DNA from: Rhodovulum sp. PH10
Lineage (GTDB): Bacteria; Pseudomonadota; Alphaproteobacteria; Rhizobiales; Xanthobacteraceae
Length of the DNA stretch: 64,000 nucleotides
NCBI RefSeq assembly: GCF_000293785.1
Contig: NZ_AKZI01000012.1
Coordinates: 23,676-87,675, forward strand
Direction of reading: 5' to 3'
Under the pieces are notes generated by a model. The model ran no database searches. It was given only the letters and a program-made list of their open reading frames with translations, and was not told where the DNA came from. This document shows positions 1 through 8,150 of this stretch, one piece after another; position 1 is the first letter of the stretch, and the number at the start of each line of letters is the position of its first letter. Position numbers and translations under genes: made by a program.

Positions 1-123
1 TCCCCGCCCCATGACAGACGCAAAATCCCGTCGCGGCCGTTCGGAGAAGGCCGCAAGACCGTTCGGCATGGGGTGAAGCGAACCGCGGTGCTTCGCGACG
101 GTGCCCGGTCGTCCGGCGGACGA

Positions 124-1389
124 TCAGGTGTTCATCGAATCGAAGAACTCGCCGTTGTTCTTGGTGTTGCGCAGCTTGTCCAGCAGGAAGTCGATCGCGT
201 CCATGGTGCCCATCGGGTTGAGGATGCGGCGCAGGACGTAGATCTTCTTGAGCGTCTGGTTCTCGGTGAGCAGCTCTTCCTTGCGGGTGCCGGACCGGGT
301 GATGTCGATCGCCGGAAACGTCCGCTTGTCCGCGACCTTGCGGTCGAGAATGATTTCCGAGTTACCGGTGCCCTTGAACTCCTCGAAGATCACCTCGTCC
401 ATCCGGCTGCCGGTCTCGATCAGCGCGGTGGCGATGATGGTCAGCGAGCCGCCTTCCTCGATGTTGCGGGCCGCACCGAAGAAGCGCTTCGGCCGCTGCA
501 GGGCGTTCGCGTCCACGCCGCCGGTCAACACCTTGCCGGAGGACGGCACCACCGTGTTGTAGGCGCGGCCGAGCCGGGTGATCGAATCGAGCAGGATGAC
601 GACGTCGCGCTGGTGCTCGACGAGCCGCTTGGCCTTCTCGATCACCATCTCGGCGACCTGCACGTGGCGGGAGGCCGGCTCGTCGAAGGTGGAAGAGATC
701 ACCTCGCCCTTCACCGAGCGCTGCATGTCGGTGACTTCCTCCGGGCGCTCGTCGATCAGAAGAACGATCAGGTAGCACTCGGGGTGATTGGCGGTGATCG
801 CGTGGGCGATGTTCTGCAGGAGCACCGTCTTGCCGGTGCGCGGCGGCGACACGATCAGGGCGCGCTGGCCTTTGCCGATCGGGGCGACGATGTCGATGAC
901 GCGGGCCGACAGGTCCTTTCGCGTCGGATCTTCGACCTCCATGCGCAGCCGCTCGTCGGGATAGAGCGGGGTCAGGTTGTCGAAATTGATCTTGTGGCGC
1001 GCCTTGTCCGGGTCCTCGAAATTGATCGTGTTGACCTTGAGGAGCGCGAAATAGCGTTCGCCTTCTTTCGGGCTCCTGATCTGGCCTTCGATGGTGTCGC
1101 CGGTGCGTAGGCCGAACCGGCGAATCTGGGAGGGCGAGACGTAGATGTCGTCCGGACCGGGCAGGTAGTTGGCCTCGGGCGAGCGCAGGAACCCGAACCC
1201 GTCCTGCAAGACCTCGACGACGCCTTCGCCGATGATCTCGATATCCTTTTGCGCGAGCTGCTTGAGGATGGCGAACATCAGCTCCTGCTTGCGCATGGTG
1301 GAGGCGTTCTCCACCTCGTGCTCGTCCGCGAACGCAAGCAATTCCGTCGGAGTCTTGGACTTGAGGTCCTGAAGCTTCATTTCCCGCAT
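124..1389 (-). CDS. rho: Transcription termination factor Rho
   Basis: This is the hexameric RNA-dependent ATPase that ends transcription at Rho-dependent sites. The 421-residue product has the N-terminal Rho domain ([11 protein letters not shown]), the RNA-binding cold-shock fold around residues 63-92 ([19 protein letters not shown]), Walker A near 182-188 (PPRTGKT) and the Walker B/Q-loop segment [15 protein letters not shown]. It ends in EFFDSMNT, close to what I recall of other alphaproteobacterial Rho proteins. An in-frame ATG 135 nt upstream exists, but the [10 protein letters not shown] start gives the usual length and sequence. A 226-nt leader separates it from hemJ, long enough for the autoregulation known for rho. 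Few terminators with a T-run are visible in this window, so Rho probably ends many of its transcripts. Confidence 0.97.
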   Translation of the reverse strand: MREMKLQDLKSKTPTELLAFADEHEVENASTMRKQELMFAILKQLAQKDIEIIGEGVVEVLQDGFGFLRSPEANYLPGPDDIYVSPSQIRRFGLRTGDTIEGQIRSPKEGERYFALLKVNTINFEDPDKARHKINFDNLTPLYPDERLRMEVEDPTRKDLSARVIDIVAPIGKGQRALIVSPPRTGKTVLLQNIAHAITANHPECYLIVLLIDERPEEVTDMQRSVKGEVISSTFDEPASRHVQVAEMVIEKAKRLVEHQRDVVILLDSITRLGRAYNTVVPSSGKVLTGGVDANALQRPKRFFGAARNIEEGGSLTIIATALIETGSRMDEVIFEEFKGTGNSEIILDRKVADKRTFPAIDITRSGTRKEELLTENQTLKKIYVLRRILNPMGTMDAIDFLLDKLRNTKNNGEFFDSMNT

Positions 1390-1615
1390 GCGGGTTATCC
1401 TGTGGGTCGACGGGCGAATGCCGCTCGACGCTGGAAGGGAGGTCGCAGGTCTTCGGGCGAAATGGGCTCGGGCCTCTGGCCCCGATGCTGCGATTTGGCC
1501 CCGGGGGGCCCTGTTCGGTCGCATCTGCCTGCGTTCGGGGAGATGGCGCCAACATAGGTAAACGCCGTCCGATACGCAAGAGAGTTCGCTGGCGAAAGGA
1601 CGTGCAGGTTGCTGC

Positions 1616-2173
1616 TCAGAAGGGCTTCACCACCACCAGTACCACGATGGCGACCACGCAGGCGACCCCGAGCCCGTCGAGAACGCGATAGGTTCGCTCC
1701 CGTCCGCGGGCGCGTTCCGGCCCGCCGGGGCGCGCGAGACGACGCGTTTCGGCCGACACGACACCGTGCACGCCCGACAGCAGGAAGACCAGCGCGAGCT
1801 TGGCGTGGAACCAGCCGCTCGAAAGCCAGCCCCCTTGCCAGGCGAGCCAGCCGCCGAGCCCCCAGGTCAGCACCATTGCCGGATTGACCAGCCGCCGCAC
1901 CAGCCGGTGCTCGATCCCGGAGAGCAGATCGGCCGACGGGCCGGAGCCCGCCGCCACGTGCATCGCGAACAAAGGCGGCACCGCCAGCATGCCGGCGATC
2001 CAGCCGCCGACCGCCAGGAGATGCGCCGCCTTCATCCAGAAATAGGCCTCGACCGGCACCACCAGCACGAAGCCGACCGCCGCGGCGACCGGCGCCAACA
2101 GCCCGATCGCCGCACGAACCACCCGCCGGCCCGGCGAGGCGAGCTCGCCCCGAGGCGGACCGGCGTCTGCCAT
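1616..2173 (-). CDS. hemJ: Protoporphyrinogen IX oxidase HemJ-like membrane protein (CopD/UPF0093 family)
   Basis: This is a 185-residue inner-membrane protein with about four hydrophobic helices. It carries the HemJ-like signature [20 protein letters not shown], including the histidine and the WxAG segment, and later [18 protein letters not shown]. HemJ oxidises protoporphyrinogen IX to protoporphyrin IX, the penultimate step of haem synthesis, in bacteria lacking HemG or HemY. Its ATG overlaps the hemE stop by one base (TGATG), so the two are translationally coupled and share the haem pathway. The N-terminus, with about 40 residues before the conserved block, is longer than usual. The family also contains CopD-like copper proteins, but the hemE partner favours HemJ. 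Confidence 0.8.
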   Translation of the reverse strand: MADAGPPRGELASPGRRVVRAAIGLLAPVAAAVGFVLVVPVEAYFWMKAAHLLAVGGWIAGMLAVPPLFAMHVAAGSGPSADLLSGIEHRLVRRLVNPAMVLTWGLGGWLAWQGGWLSSGWFHAKLALVFLLSGVHGVVSAETRRLARPGGPERARGRERTYRVLDGLGVACVVAIVVLVVVKPF

Positions 2174-3264
2174 CACGCCCCGCGCACGCGCTTCAGCATC
2201 CGCTCGACATTCGCGATCGGTGCGTCGGGCGTGATGCCGTGGCCGAGATTGAACACGAACGGCCGCCCCGAGAACGCCTCGAGGATCGCGTCGACGCCGC
2301 GATCGAGCGCCTCGCCGCCGGCGATCAGCAGAAGCGGGTCGAGATTGCCCTGCACCACCACCTTGCTCTGGATGCGCTCGCGGGCGAACTTCAGATCCAT
2401 CGTCCAGTCGAGGCCGACCGCATCGACCGGAACCTCGCCGACGAACCGCTCGAGCTGGGTGCCGGCGCCGCGCGGGAACGCGATGATCTTTGCACCGGGC
2501 ACCTGCGATCGCACGCCGTCGACGATCTTTTTCGCCGGTGCGATCACCCAGCGGTCGAACTCGAGCGGCGGCAGGATGCCGCCCCAGGTGTCGAACAGCT
2601 GCACGGCATCGACCCCGGCGCGGAACTGCGCGACCAGATAGGTGATCGAGGCCTCGACCAGCGCGTCCATCAGCTTCTGGAACGTCGCCGGATCGCGATA
2701 GGCGAGCGTGCGCGCCGGCGCCTGGTCGGGCGTGCCCTCCCCCGCCACCATGTAGGTCGCGACCGTCCAGGGGGCACCGCAGAAGCCGAGAAAGGTCACC
2801 TCCGGCGGCAGCCCGGCCTTGATCAACCCGACCGCCTCGATCACCGCGTCGAGCTTGCCGAGGTCGAAGGTTCCGAACCGATCGACATTCTCCGCGTTCA
2901 CCACCGGCGCGAGCCGCGGACCCTCGCCGGCGGCGAAGCTCACCGTCTGGCCGAGCGCGTGGGGAACCACCAGGATGTCGGAGAACAGGATGGCCGCATC
3001 GAAGCCGAACCGCCGGATCGGCTGGAACGTCACCTCCGCCGCGAGCTTCGGCGAGAAGCACAGGTCGAGAAAGCTGCCCGCCTGTTCGCGGGTCGCCCGG
3101 TACTCGGGCAGATAGCGGCCCGCCTGGCGCATCATCCAGACCGGCGGCACGGTCGCGGTCTTGCCCGACAGGACGTCGAGCATCGGCTTGCCGGTCGTCC
3201 CGCCGGAGGCGGGCGAGGAGCCGGGAACCGAAGCGTCGGGAATCGTGGAACGGGTGTCTGACAT
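2173..3264 (-). CDS. hemE: Uroporphyrinogen decarboxylase
   Basis: It removes four carboxyl groups from uroporphyrinogen III to give coproporphyrinogen III, the branch-point step of haem (versus B12) synthesis. The protein shows the URO-D signatures [17 protein letters not shown] and [17 protein letters not shown], and [17 protein letters not shown] near the C-terminus. I chose the ATG at 3264 (MSDTR, 363 residues) because GAAGAAGA precedes it at a good distance; a TTG four codons upstream is the alternative. About 30 variable residues precede the conserved core. The gene reads away from the candidate replication origin, and a TTAA-N7-TTAA box lies 17 bp upstream of its start, the same relation as hemE to the origin in Caulobacter. 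Confidence 0.96.
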   Translation of the reverse strand: MSDTRSTIPDASVPGSSPASGGTTGKPMLDVLSGKTATVPPVWMMRQAGRYLPEYRATREQAGSFLDLCFSPKLAAEVTFQPIRRFGFDAAILFSDILVVPHALGQTVSFAAGEGPRLAPVVNAENVDRFGTFDLGKLDAVIEAVGLIKAGLPPEVTFLGFCGAPWTVATYMVAGEGTPDQAPARTLAYRDPATFQKLMDALVEASITYLVAQFRAGVDAVQLFDTWGGILPPLEFDRWVIAPAKKIVDGVRSQVPGAKIIAFPRGAGTQLERFVGEVPVDAVGLDWTMDLKFARERIQSKVVVQGNLDPLLLIAGGEALDRGVDAILEAFSGRPFVFNLGHGITPDAPIANVERMLKRVRGA

Positions 3265-3280
3265 CGTCTTCTTCAATCTA

Positions 3281-3295
3281 TTAAGAGATTTTTAA
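3281..3295. promoter_or_regulatory. Perfect TTAA-N7-TTAA CtrA-type binding site
   Basis: TTAA at 3281-3284 and TTAA at 3292-3295 are separated by exactly seven bases (GAGATTT). This is the full consensus for the cell-cycle regulator CtrA. It lies 17 bp upstream of the hemE start codon and inside the candidate origin. In Caulobacter, CtrA bound at such sites blocks initiation and the hemE promoter. The same role here is inference. Confidence 0.6.
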
Positions 3296-3466
3296 GTGTT
3301 GAGTCTGTTGGAGGCGGGAAAAGACTCACGACTCCCCCGTCCACAGGTCGCGCAGCGTCGTCCACATCGTGGTCCACCGTTCGTTCATCGGCCGTGCCGG
3401 CGGGGCGTGTCGAAAAACCCCGTGCCGCAGCGGCCGCGTGGGCCTGTCGCTCATGGCCTGATACCA

Positions 3467-3496
3467 TTGCCGTTGTTCACAATGAAGGAGTATAAA
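3467..3496 (+). promoter_or_regulatory. Putative sigma-70 promoter for ppsR-maf
   Basis: TTGCCG (3467-3472) and TATAAA (3491-3496) are separated by 18 bp, reading toward ppsR. TATAAA is a strong -10 in such a G+C-rich region. The start point would be near 3503, leaving a leader of about 145 nt. The promoter overlaps the best DnaA-like box, so initiation and transcription could interfere with each other. Confidence 0.35.
3473..3481 (+). promoter_or_regulatory. DnaA-box-like 9-mer (best of five in the origin region)
   Basis: TTGTTCACA matches TTATNCACA at eight of nine positions. A second, inverted one (ATGTTCACA on the minus strand, 3519-3527) lies 37 bp away. Weaker boxes with a TCCACA core are at 3337-3345, 3358-3366 and 3597-3605. 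Single boxes are weak evidence; the cluster between hemE and ppsR is what counts. Confidence 0.5.
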
Positions 3497-3646
3497 TCCG
3501 CCCCTGGCTGTCCCCTCCTGTGAACATGTGGTTCGTTCGGGAGGGGGTGCACCGCCCGGTCGGCTGCGAGGCGGCGCGCGCGCGGGTTCTCCCCAGCGGT
3601 CCACACTCGTCCCCCGTCCCTGTTCACCGTCGCCCCCGCGGACCCC

Positions 3647-4489
3647 ATGAGCAAGCCGACCGCCTTCTTTCACCTGCACCTGATCTCGGATTCGACCGGC
3701 GAGACGCTGATCACCGTCGCCCGGGCGGCGACCGCGCAATACATCCAGGTGTCGGCGGTCGAGCACGTCTACCCCGCCGTGCGCACCGGCAAGCAGCTCG
3801 ACCACGTGCTCGCCGAGATCGAGCAGGAGCCGGGCGTGGTGCTCTACACGCTGCTCGACGAGGCCCTGATCACCCGGCTCGAGGCGACCTGCCTCGATCT
3901 CGGCCTGCCGTGCCTGTCGATCCTCGGCCCGGTGCTGCGGCTGTTCGAATCGCATCTCGGCACCGAATCGACCCCGAAGGTCGGCGCCCAGCACGTGCTC
4001 AATGCCGAGTATTTCAAGCGGATCGACGCCTTGAACTACACGATGATGCACGACGACGGGCAGATGACCGACGACCTCGAGCGGGCCGACGTGGTGCTGG
4101 TCGGGGTGTCGCGCACCTCCAAGACGCCGACCTCGATCTATCTCGCCAACCGTGGCATCAAGACCGCCAATGTGCCGCTGGTTCCCGGCGTGCCGCTGCC
4201 GCCCGAGCTTCCCACGCTGAAGAACCCGCTGGTGGTCGGGCTGTTCGCGACGCCCGAGCGGATCGTCGCGATCCGCCAGAACCGGCTCTTGGGGCTGAAG
4301 GCCCACAACGAGGACGACCAGTACATCGACCGCGACGCGGTCACCGAGGAGATTCAATTGTCGCGCCGCATGTGCGCCAAGAACGGCTGGCCGTCGATCG
4401 ACGTCACCCGCCGCTCGATCGAGGAGACCGCGGCCGCGGTGATGGCGCTGCTCGCCGAGCGCCGTCGCCAGCCGCTGGACCACGAATGA
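3647..4489 (+). CDS. ppsR: Pyruvate,phosphate dikinase / PEP synthase regulatory protein (DUF299)
   Basis: This bifunctional enzyme phosphorylates a threonine of pyruvate,phosphate dikinase or PEP synthetase using ADP, and removes the phosphate with inorganic phosphate, so switching the PEP-forming enzyme off and on. The 280-residue protein has the family start [20 protein letters not shown] and the nucleotide-binding segment [19 protein letters not shown] near residues 150-168. Length is normal. It is the first gene rightward of the candidate origin, as CC0001 is in Caulobacter, and its TGA overlaps the maf start by four bases (ATGA), indicating coupled translation. Confidence 0.94.
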   Translation: MSKPTAFFHLHLISDSTGETLITVARAATAQYIQVSAVEHVYPAVRTGKQLDHVLAEIEQEPGVVLYTLLDEALITRLEATCLDLGLPCLSILGPVLRLFESHLGTESTPKVGAQHVLNAEYFKRIDALNYTMMHDDGQMTDDLERADVVLVGVSRTSKTPTSIYLANRGIKTANVPLVPGVPLPPELPTLKNPLVVGLFATPERIVAIRQNRLLGLKAHNEDDQYIDRDAVTEEIQLSRRMCAKNGWPSIDVTRRSIEETAAAVMALLAERRRQPLDHE

Positions 4490-5094
4490 TGCTGTGGCAG
4501 TCGAACACGCCCTTGGTGCTCGCCTCGCGCAGCGCCGTCCGCCGCTCGCTTCTGGAATCCGCCGGCCTGCCGGTGGTGGTGGACGCCGCCGACATCGACG
4601 AGCGGGCGGTCGAGAGCCGCGACGGGCCTCTCGCCCCGGCCGACACCGCGCTGTTGCTGGCGCGCGAGAAGGCGAAGGCGGTGACCGGCCGCTGGCCCGG
4701 CCACATCGTGATCGGCGCCGACCAGACGCTGGCGCTCGGCGAGACGCGGTTCGACAAGCCGGCCGACCTCGCCGCCGCCCGCGAGCAGCTGCGTGCGCTC
4801 GGTGGCCGGACCCACGAGCTGCACGCGGCGGTCGCCCTCGCAAAAGACGGCCGCGTCATCCACAGCCATGTGGACACCGCCCGCCTGACGCTGCGCCGCC
4901 TCACCGACCGCTTCCTCGACGCTTACCTCGAGACCGCCGGCGACGCGGTGCTCGCGAGCGTCGGCGGCTACCAGCTCGAGCGGGTCGGGATTCATCTGTT
5001 CGAGCGGATCGAGGGCGACCATTTCACCATTCTCGGGCTGCCGCTGCTGCCGCTGCTCGGATTCTTGCGTCGCGAGGGGCATCTCGCGGCCTGA
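4486..5094 (+). CDS. maf: Maf-like nucleoside triphosphate pyrophosphatase
   Basis: Maf proteins hydrolyse non-canonical or canonical nucleoside triphosphates to monophosphates and are linked to housecleaning and cell division. The 202-residue product has the substrate-binding [17 protein letters not shown] near its N-terminus, the acidic catalytic segment [10 protein letters not shown] near residues 76-85, and GGYQLERVG later. The ATG at 4486 overlaps ppsR; a second ATG follows immediately at 4489. In Caulobacter and many rhizobia the next gene is aroE (shikimate dehydrogenase); here maf is followed directly by coaE. The nucleotide specificity cannot be read from the sequence. Confidence 0.9.
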   Translation: MMLWQSNTPLVLASRSAVRRSLLESAGLPVVVDAADIDERAVESRDGPLAPADTALLLAREKAKAVTGRWPGHIVIGADQTLALGETRFDKPADLAAAREQLRALGGRTHELHAAVALAKDGRVIHSHVDTARLTLRRLTDRFLDAYLETAGDAVLASVGGYQLERVGIHLFERIEGDHFTILGLPLLPLLGFLRREGHLAA

Positions 5095-5118
5095 CCTTTT
5101 CATTTTCGGACGTTCGTG

Positions 5119-5724
5119 ATGCAGGTGATCGGACTGACCGGCTCGCTGGGAATGGGCAAATCGGCGACCGCCCGGATGTTTTCCGAGGCCGGCGTGCCGG
5201 TGCACGACGCCGACGCCACGGTCCACCGGCTCTACGAGGGCGACGCGGTGGCGCCGATCGAGGCGGCGTTTCCGGGCGTCACCGTCGACGGGCGGATCGA
5301 CCGCGGAAGGCTCGGGCCGCGGGTGGTGAACGACGCGGCGGCGCTGAAAAGGCTCGAGGCGATCGTCCACCCGCTGGTGCAGCGCGAGGAGGCGGCGTTC
5401 CTGGAAAAAGCCCGCGCGGAGGGTGCGGCGGTCGCGGTGCTCGACATTCCGCTCCTGTTCGAGACCGGCGCGGACGCCCGCGTCGACTATGTGGTCGTGG
5501 TGTCGGCGCCCGCCTGGCTGCAGCGCGAGCGGGTGCTCAAGCGGCCCGGCATGAGCGAGGAAAAATTCCTCGCGCTGCTCGCCAAGCAGCTTCCCGACGG
5601 GGAAAAGCGCAAGCGGGCCGATTTCATCGTGGACAGCGCAAAAGGCTTCGATTCCGCCAGGGCCCAGGTTCATGCGATCCTGCGGGCGGTCGCGAGTCGT
5701 GCCGCCGACGCGACGCGCCCGTGA
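5119..5724 (+). CDS. coaE: Dephospho-CoA kinase
   Basis: It phosphorylates the 3'-OH of dephospho-CoA, the last step of CoA synthesis. The 201-residue product starts with a textbook P-loop at residues 8-15 (GSLGMGKS) and has the family's [10 protein letters not shown] and [12 protein letters not shown] motifs. The ATG at 5119 is chosen over a GTG one codon earlier because MQVIGLTGS is the normal N-terminus. It lies 24 bp after maf and 13 bp before dnaQ, probably in one ppsR-maf-coaE-dnaQ transcript. Confidence 0.95.
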   Translation: MQVIGLTGSLGMGKSATARMFSEAGVPVHDADATVHRLYEGDAVAPIEAAFPGVTVDGRIDRGRLGPRVVNDAAALKRLEAIVHPLVQREEAAFLEKARAEGAAVAVLDIPLLFETGADARVDYVVVVSAPAWLQRERVLKRPGMSEEKFLALLAKQLPDGEKRKRADFIVDSAKGFDSARAQVHAILRAVASRAADATRP

Positions 5725-5737
5725 GGATGCTTCCACG

Positions 5738-6487
5738 ATGATGCGCGAAATCGTGTTCGACACCGAGACGACCGGGCTCGACCCCTTCAAGGGCGACCGG
5801 CTGGTCGAGATCGGCTGCATCGAGCTGGTCAACCGCATCCCGACCGGGCAGACGTTTCACCGCTACATCAATCCGCAGCGCGACATGCCGGCCGAGGCCT
5901 TCGACGTGCACGGCCTGTCGGCCGAGTTTCTCGCCGACAAGCCCTTGTTCGCCGACATCGCCGAGGAGCTCGTCGCCTTTCTCGGCGACGCCCCGCTGAT
6001 CGCCCACAATGCCTCGTTCGACCTCGGCTTTCTCAATGCCGAGCTGGAGCGTCTCTCGCGGCCGGCGATCCCGCGCTCGCAGCTGATCGACACGCTCTTG
6101 CTGGCGCGGCGAAAGTTTCCCGGCGCCTCCAACCGGCTCGACGATCTGTGCGCCCGCTTCCGGGTCGACACCTCGCGCCGCGTCAAGCACGGCGCGTTGC
6201 TCGATGCCGAGCTTCTGGCAGAGGTCTATCTCGAGCTGATCGAGGCGCGGCAGGCCCAGCTCGGGCTCGAAAGCGCCGGCGCCTCGCGCGTGCTGGTGGC
6301 GGCGAGCGCCGCCCCGCGCGTTCGGCCGGTGCCGCTCGCGCCGCGGCTGACCGCGGACGAGATCGCGGCGCACCGGGACTTCGTGAAGACGCTCGGCGAC
6401 GACGCGCTGTGGCGCGACTATCTGCCGGCGCCGACGGAGGCCGCGGCCGCCGAGGACGCGACACGAGAAAAAGCGGCGGCCGGGTGA
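5738..6487 (+). CDS. dnaQ: DNA polymerase III epsilon subunit (3'-5' proofreading exonuclease)
   Basis: This is the proofreading subunit of the replicative polymerase core. All three exonuclease motifs are visible: Exo I FDTETTGLDP near residue 7, Exo II AHNASFDLGFL, and the Exo III region KHGALLDAELLAEVYLEL with the H-x5-D arrangement of DEDDh exonucleases. The C-terminal segment after about residue 170, which binds the alpha subunit, is alanine- and proline-rich with a conserved-looking end (HRDFVKTLGDDALWRDYL). The start is the ATG at 5738, with another at 5741. The gene ends just before an R1 repeat that separates it from convergent secB. Confidence 0.95.
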   Translation: MMREIVFDTETTGLDPFKGDRLVEIGCIELVNRIPTGQTFHRYINPQRDMPAEAFDVHGLSAEFLADKPLFADIAEELVAFLGDAPLIAHNASFDLGFLNAELERLSRPAIPRSQLIDTLLLARRKFPGASNRLDDLCARFRVDTSRRVKHGALLDAELLAEVYLELIEARQAQLGLESAGASRVLVAASAAPRVRPVPLAPRLTADEIAAHRDFVKTLGDDALWRDYLPAPTEAAAAEDATREKAAAG

Positions 6488-6524
6488 GAAAACCCCGCCG
6501 CCGCCGCTCGTCTCGAAACCGTAA

Positions 6525-6671
6525 TACCAGCAGCGGGAAACGATGACCTCATCCTGAGGGTCGCCGAAGGCGACGTCTCGAAGGATGAGGCCCGCACCGT
6601 GGCCTCGCCCTTCGAGACGCACTCCTGCGGAGTGCTCCTCAGGACGAGGTCGGACTCTGTCGCCCTTGGTA
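6525..6671 (+). repeat. R1 repeat, full-length copy (147 bp, two hairpins)
   Basis: The element runs between imperfect inverted ends TACCAG and TTGGTA and contains two successive hairpins, each built from a CCTCATCC/GGATGAGG-like or CCTCG/CGAGG stem. It matches the copy at 39348-39494 over the same 147 bp. The main differences are at one hairpin tip, where GTCGCC-gaa-GGCGAC here replaces GGCCGC-gaa-GCGGCC there, so pairing is kept. It lies between convergent dnaQ and secB and could end transcription from both sides. It resembles REP/RPE-type palindromic repeats of alphaproteobacteria; no transposase is nearby. Confidence 0.85.
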
Positions 6672-6685
6672 CGAGCGCGAAAAAC

Positions 6686-7177
6686 TCAGGCCGTGGTCGG
6701 CTGCTGCGCCTGCATGCTCGCGACCTTCTGCTGATAGAGCGACACGAAGTCGATCGGGTCGAGCAGCAAGGGCGGATAGCCGCCGTGCACCACGGCGTTG
6801 CCGATGATCTCGCGCGCGAACGGAAAGAGCAGGCGCGGGCACTCGATCATCAGGAGCGGCGGCAGGTTCTCCTGCGGGATGTTCTGCAGGCGGAAGACGC
6901 CGGCATAGAGCAGGTCGAAGCCGAACAGCGTGTTGCCGTCGAGCTCGGCCTTGCCCTCGAGCTTCAGCTCGACCTCGAACTCGGTCGCCGACATCGCCTG
7001 GCTGTTGACGTTGATCTGCACGCCGATCTGCGGCTGCTTGGGCGCCTGCATCAGGCTGCGCGGGGCGTTCGGGTTCTCGAACGAGAAGTCCTTCACGTAC
7101 TGCGCGAGCACGTTGAGCGACGGACCCGTCGGCTGCGCCGGGTGCGCCTCGTCCCCGCCATTGGTGGTCGTGGCCAT
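6686..7177 (-). CDS. secB: Protein-export chaperone SecB
   Basis: SecB is a tetrameric cytosolic chaperone that keeps precursors unfolded and hands them to SecA. The 163-residue product has LNVLAQYVKDFSFENPNAP near residues 22-40, the INVNSQ strand, and the GGYPPLLLDPIDFVSLY segment near the C-terminus, all typical. About 20 variable residues precede the fold and a short Q/T-rich tail follows it. Its closeness to dnaQ follows the usual alphaproteobacterial origin-proximal order. Confidence 0.97.
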   Translation of the reverse strand: MATTTNGGDEAHPAQPTGPSLNVLAQYVKDFSFENPNAPRSLMQAPKQPQIGVQINVNSQAMSATEFEVELKLEGKAELDGNTLFGFDLLYAGVFRLQNIPQENLPPLLMIECPRLLFPFAREIIGNAVVHGGYPPLLLDPIDFVSLYQQKVASMQAQQPTTA

Positions 7178-7355
7178 GAACTCTCCTTGCCGCGAGCGGC
7201 TCGCTGCCGATCCTGCGAATGAAATGTGTGCGTTCGGTCGTGCGCACGGGACGCCGCCGGTGCCGCCGGCACGTCGTGGTCGTGGCTAACACACGCATCC
7301 GGGACCGACAAGCCGGCGGAACCGGCGGGAACCGGTCCGAGCGGGGGTGCGGTGG

Positions 7356-7844
7356 TCAGCTCTTGCGCCGCTTGCGTCCCTTGCGGGCGGAGGGATCCGG
7401 CAGCCGCTCCCATTCGTCGGGATCGAGATCGATCATCCCGCCGGGCGGGCGGCGGAAGCCGGCGCCGGGGCCCGGCCCCGGATCGTGCGGGCCGATCCGG
7501 CCGAGCAGCATGTCGAGCCGGGTGCGCACCGGCGGCAGCAGCAGCGCCAGCGCCACGGCGTCGGTGAGCAGGCCCGGCACGGCGAGCAGCACGGCGATCA
7601 GCGCCTGTCGCACCGGCAGGCGGCGGGCCATCGCCGGCGAGGCGCGCCCGGCCAGGACGTCGCGCAGCGACCGCAGCCAGTCCGGCCCCTCGCGATACAG
7701 CATTGTGCCGCCGATCGCCGAGCCGACCAGCACGAGAACGGTCGCCCCGTAGCCGCCGATCAGGGCCGAGACGATCGCGAACGCGACCAGCTCCGCGAGC
7801 GGCAGCAGCAGGACACCGAGCAGGAGCCATTTTCCGATTTTCAT
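7356..7844 (-). CDS. fxsA: FxsA family membrane protein
   Basis: FxsA is a small inner-membrane protein of unclear molecular function; in E. coli its overproduction relieves F-plasmid exclusion of phage T7. The 162-residue protein has an N-terminal hydrophobic pair (residues 5-47), the family's GxxLxREGPDWLRSLRD segment, and a second pair ending LLTDAVALALLLPPVR. The C-terminal 50 residues are proline- and lysine-rich and cytoplasmic. It is transcribed with secB in direction, 178 bp upstream of it, and is divergent from the Tim44-like gene. Confidence 0.85.
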   Translation of the reverse strand: MKIGKWLLLGVLLLPLAELVAFAIVSALIGGYGATVLVLVGSAIGGTMLYREGPDWLRSLRDVLAGRASPAMARRLPVRQALIAVLLAVPGLLTDAVALALLLPPVRTRLDMLLGRIGPHDPGPGPGAGFRRPPGGMIDLDPDEWERLPDPSARKGRKRRKS

Positions 7845-8150
7845 TGATCTCCCACCCGGAAGCGGTCACAACTGTTACCCGTATGCCCATGGGTGAAACC
7901 CGTTCACCCCGGCTCGGCATCGGTCGACGCGACGTGTGGCCGCGGCCACTGGAACCACGAGGCGCCGGGAGTTAAGTCAGGACACGGCTCTCGGCCCCGC
8001 CGCGGATTCCGAGCACGGATCGAAGCCGGTCCGGAGTCGGCGGAGGAGCCTAGATCACCGCGACCCGGGCCGGAACCCGTTCGATCGGATCCGTGTCCCG
8101 GCCGAAGGTCGAAGCCGGCGGCCATAGCCATTTTCAACGTCAGCGAGAGC
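7845..8150. other. Divergent intergenic region fxsA / Tim44-like gene
   Basis: These 306 bases hold the control regions of two divergent genes. The one structured element I see is an inverted repeat GGGTGAA-N5-TTCACCC at 7891-7909, about 50 bp upstream of fxsA, which could be an operator. No confident -35/-10 pair was found. Open frames here are G+C-driven shadows. Confidence 0.4.

Larger units (their letters stand above)
3265..3646. other. Candidate chromosomal origin of replication (oriC)
   Basis: This is the 382-bp gap between divergent hemE and ppsR. In Caulobacter crescentus the origin Cori lies between hemE and the ppsR (DUF299) homologue CC0001, and rhizobial origins have also been mapped next to hemE. 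Seen here: an AT-rich tract at 3275-3300; a perfect TTAA-N7-TTAA box; three GANTC sites at 3301-3305, 3323-3327 and 3330-3334; and five 9-mers ending in T(C/T)CACA, at 3337-3345, 3358-3366, 3473-3481, 3519-3527 (minus) and 3597-3605. At 70% G+C I estimate by hand about 0.16 such hexamers by chance. Function is inferred from position and motifs; no IHF site was identified. Confidence 0.72.

Noticed and set aside
7948..7975. GGAAC followed by GTT upstream of the Tim44-like gene as an EcfG promoter
   Set aside because: The spacing is about 14-15 bp rather than 16-17 and the -10 lacks its C, so the match is not convincing.
7893..8150. Extension of the Tim44-like gene to an upstream start
   Set aside because: The added 86 residues have no conserved sequence; the GTG at 8151 gives the family's normal N-terminal membrane anchor.
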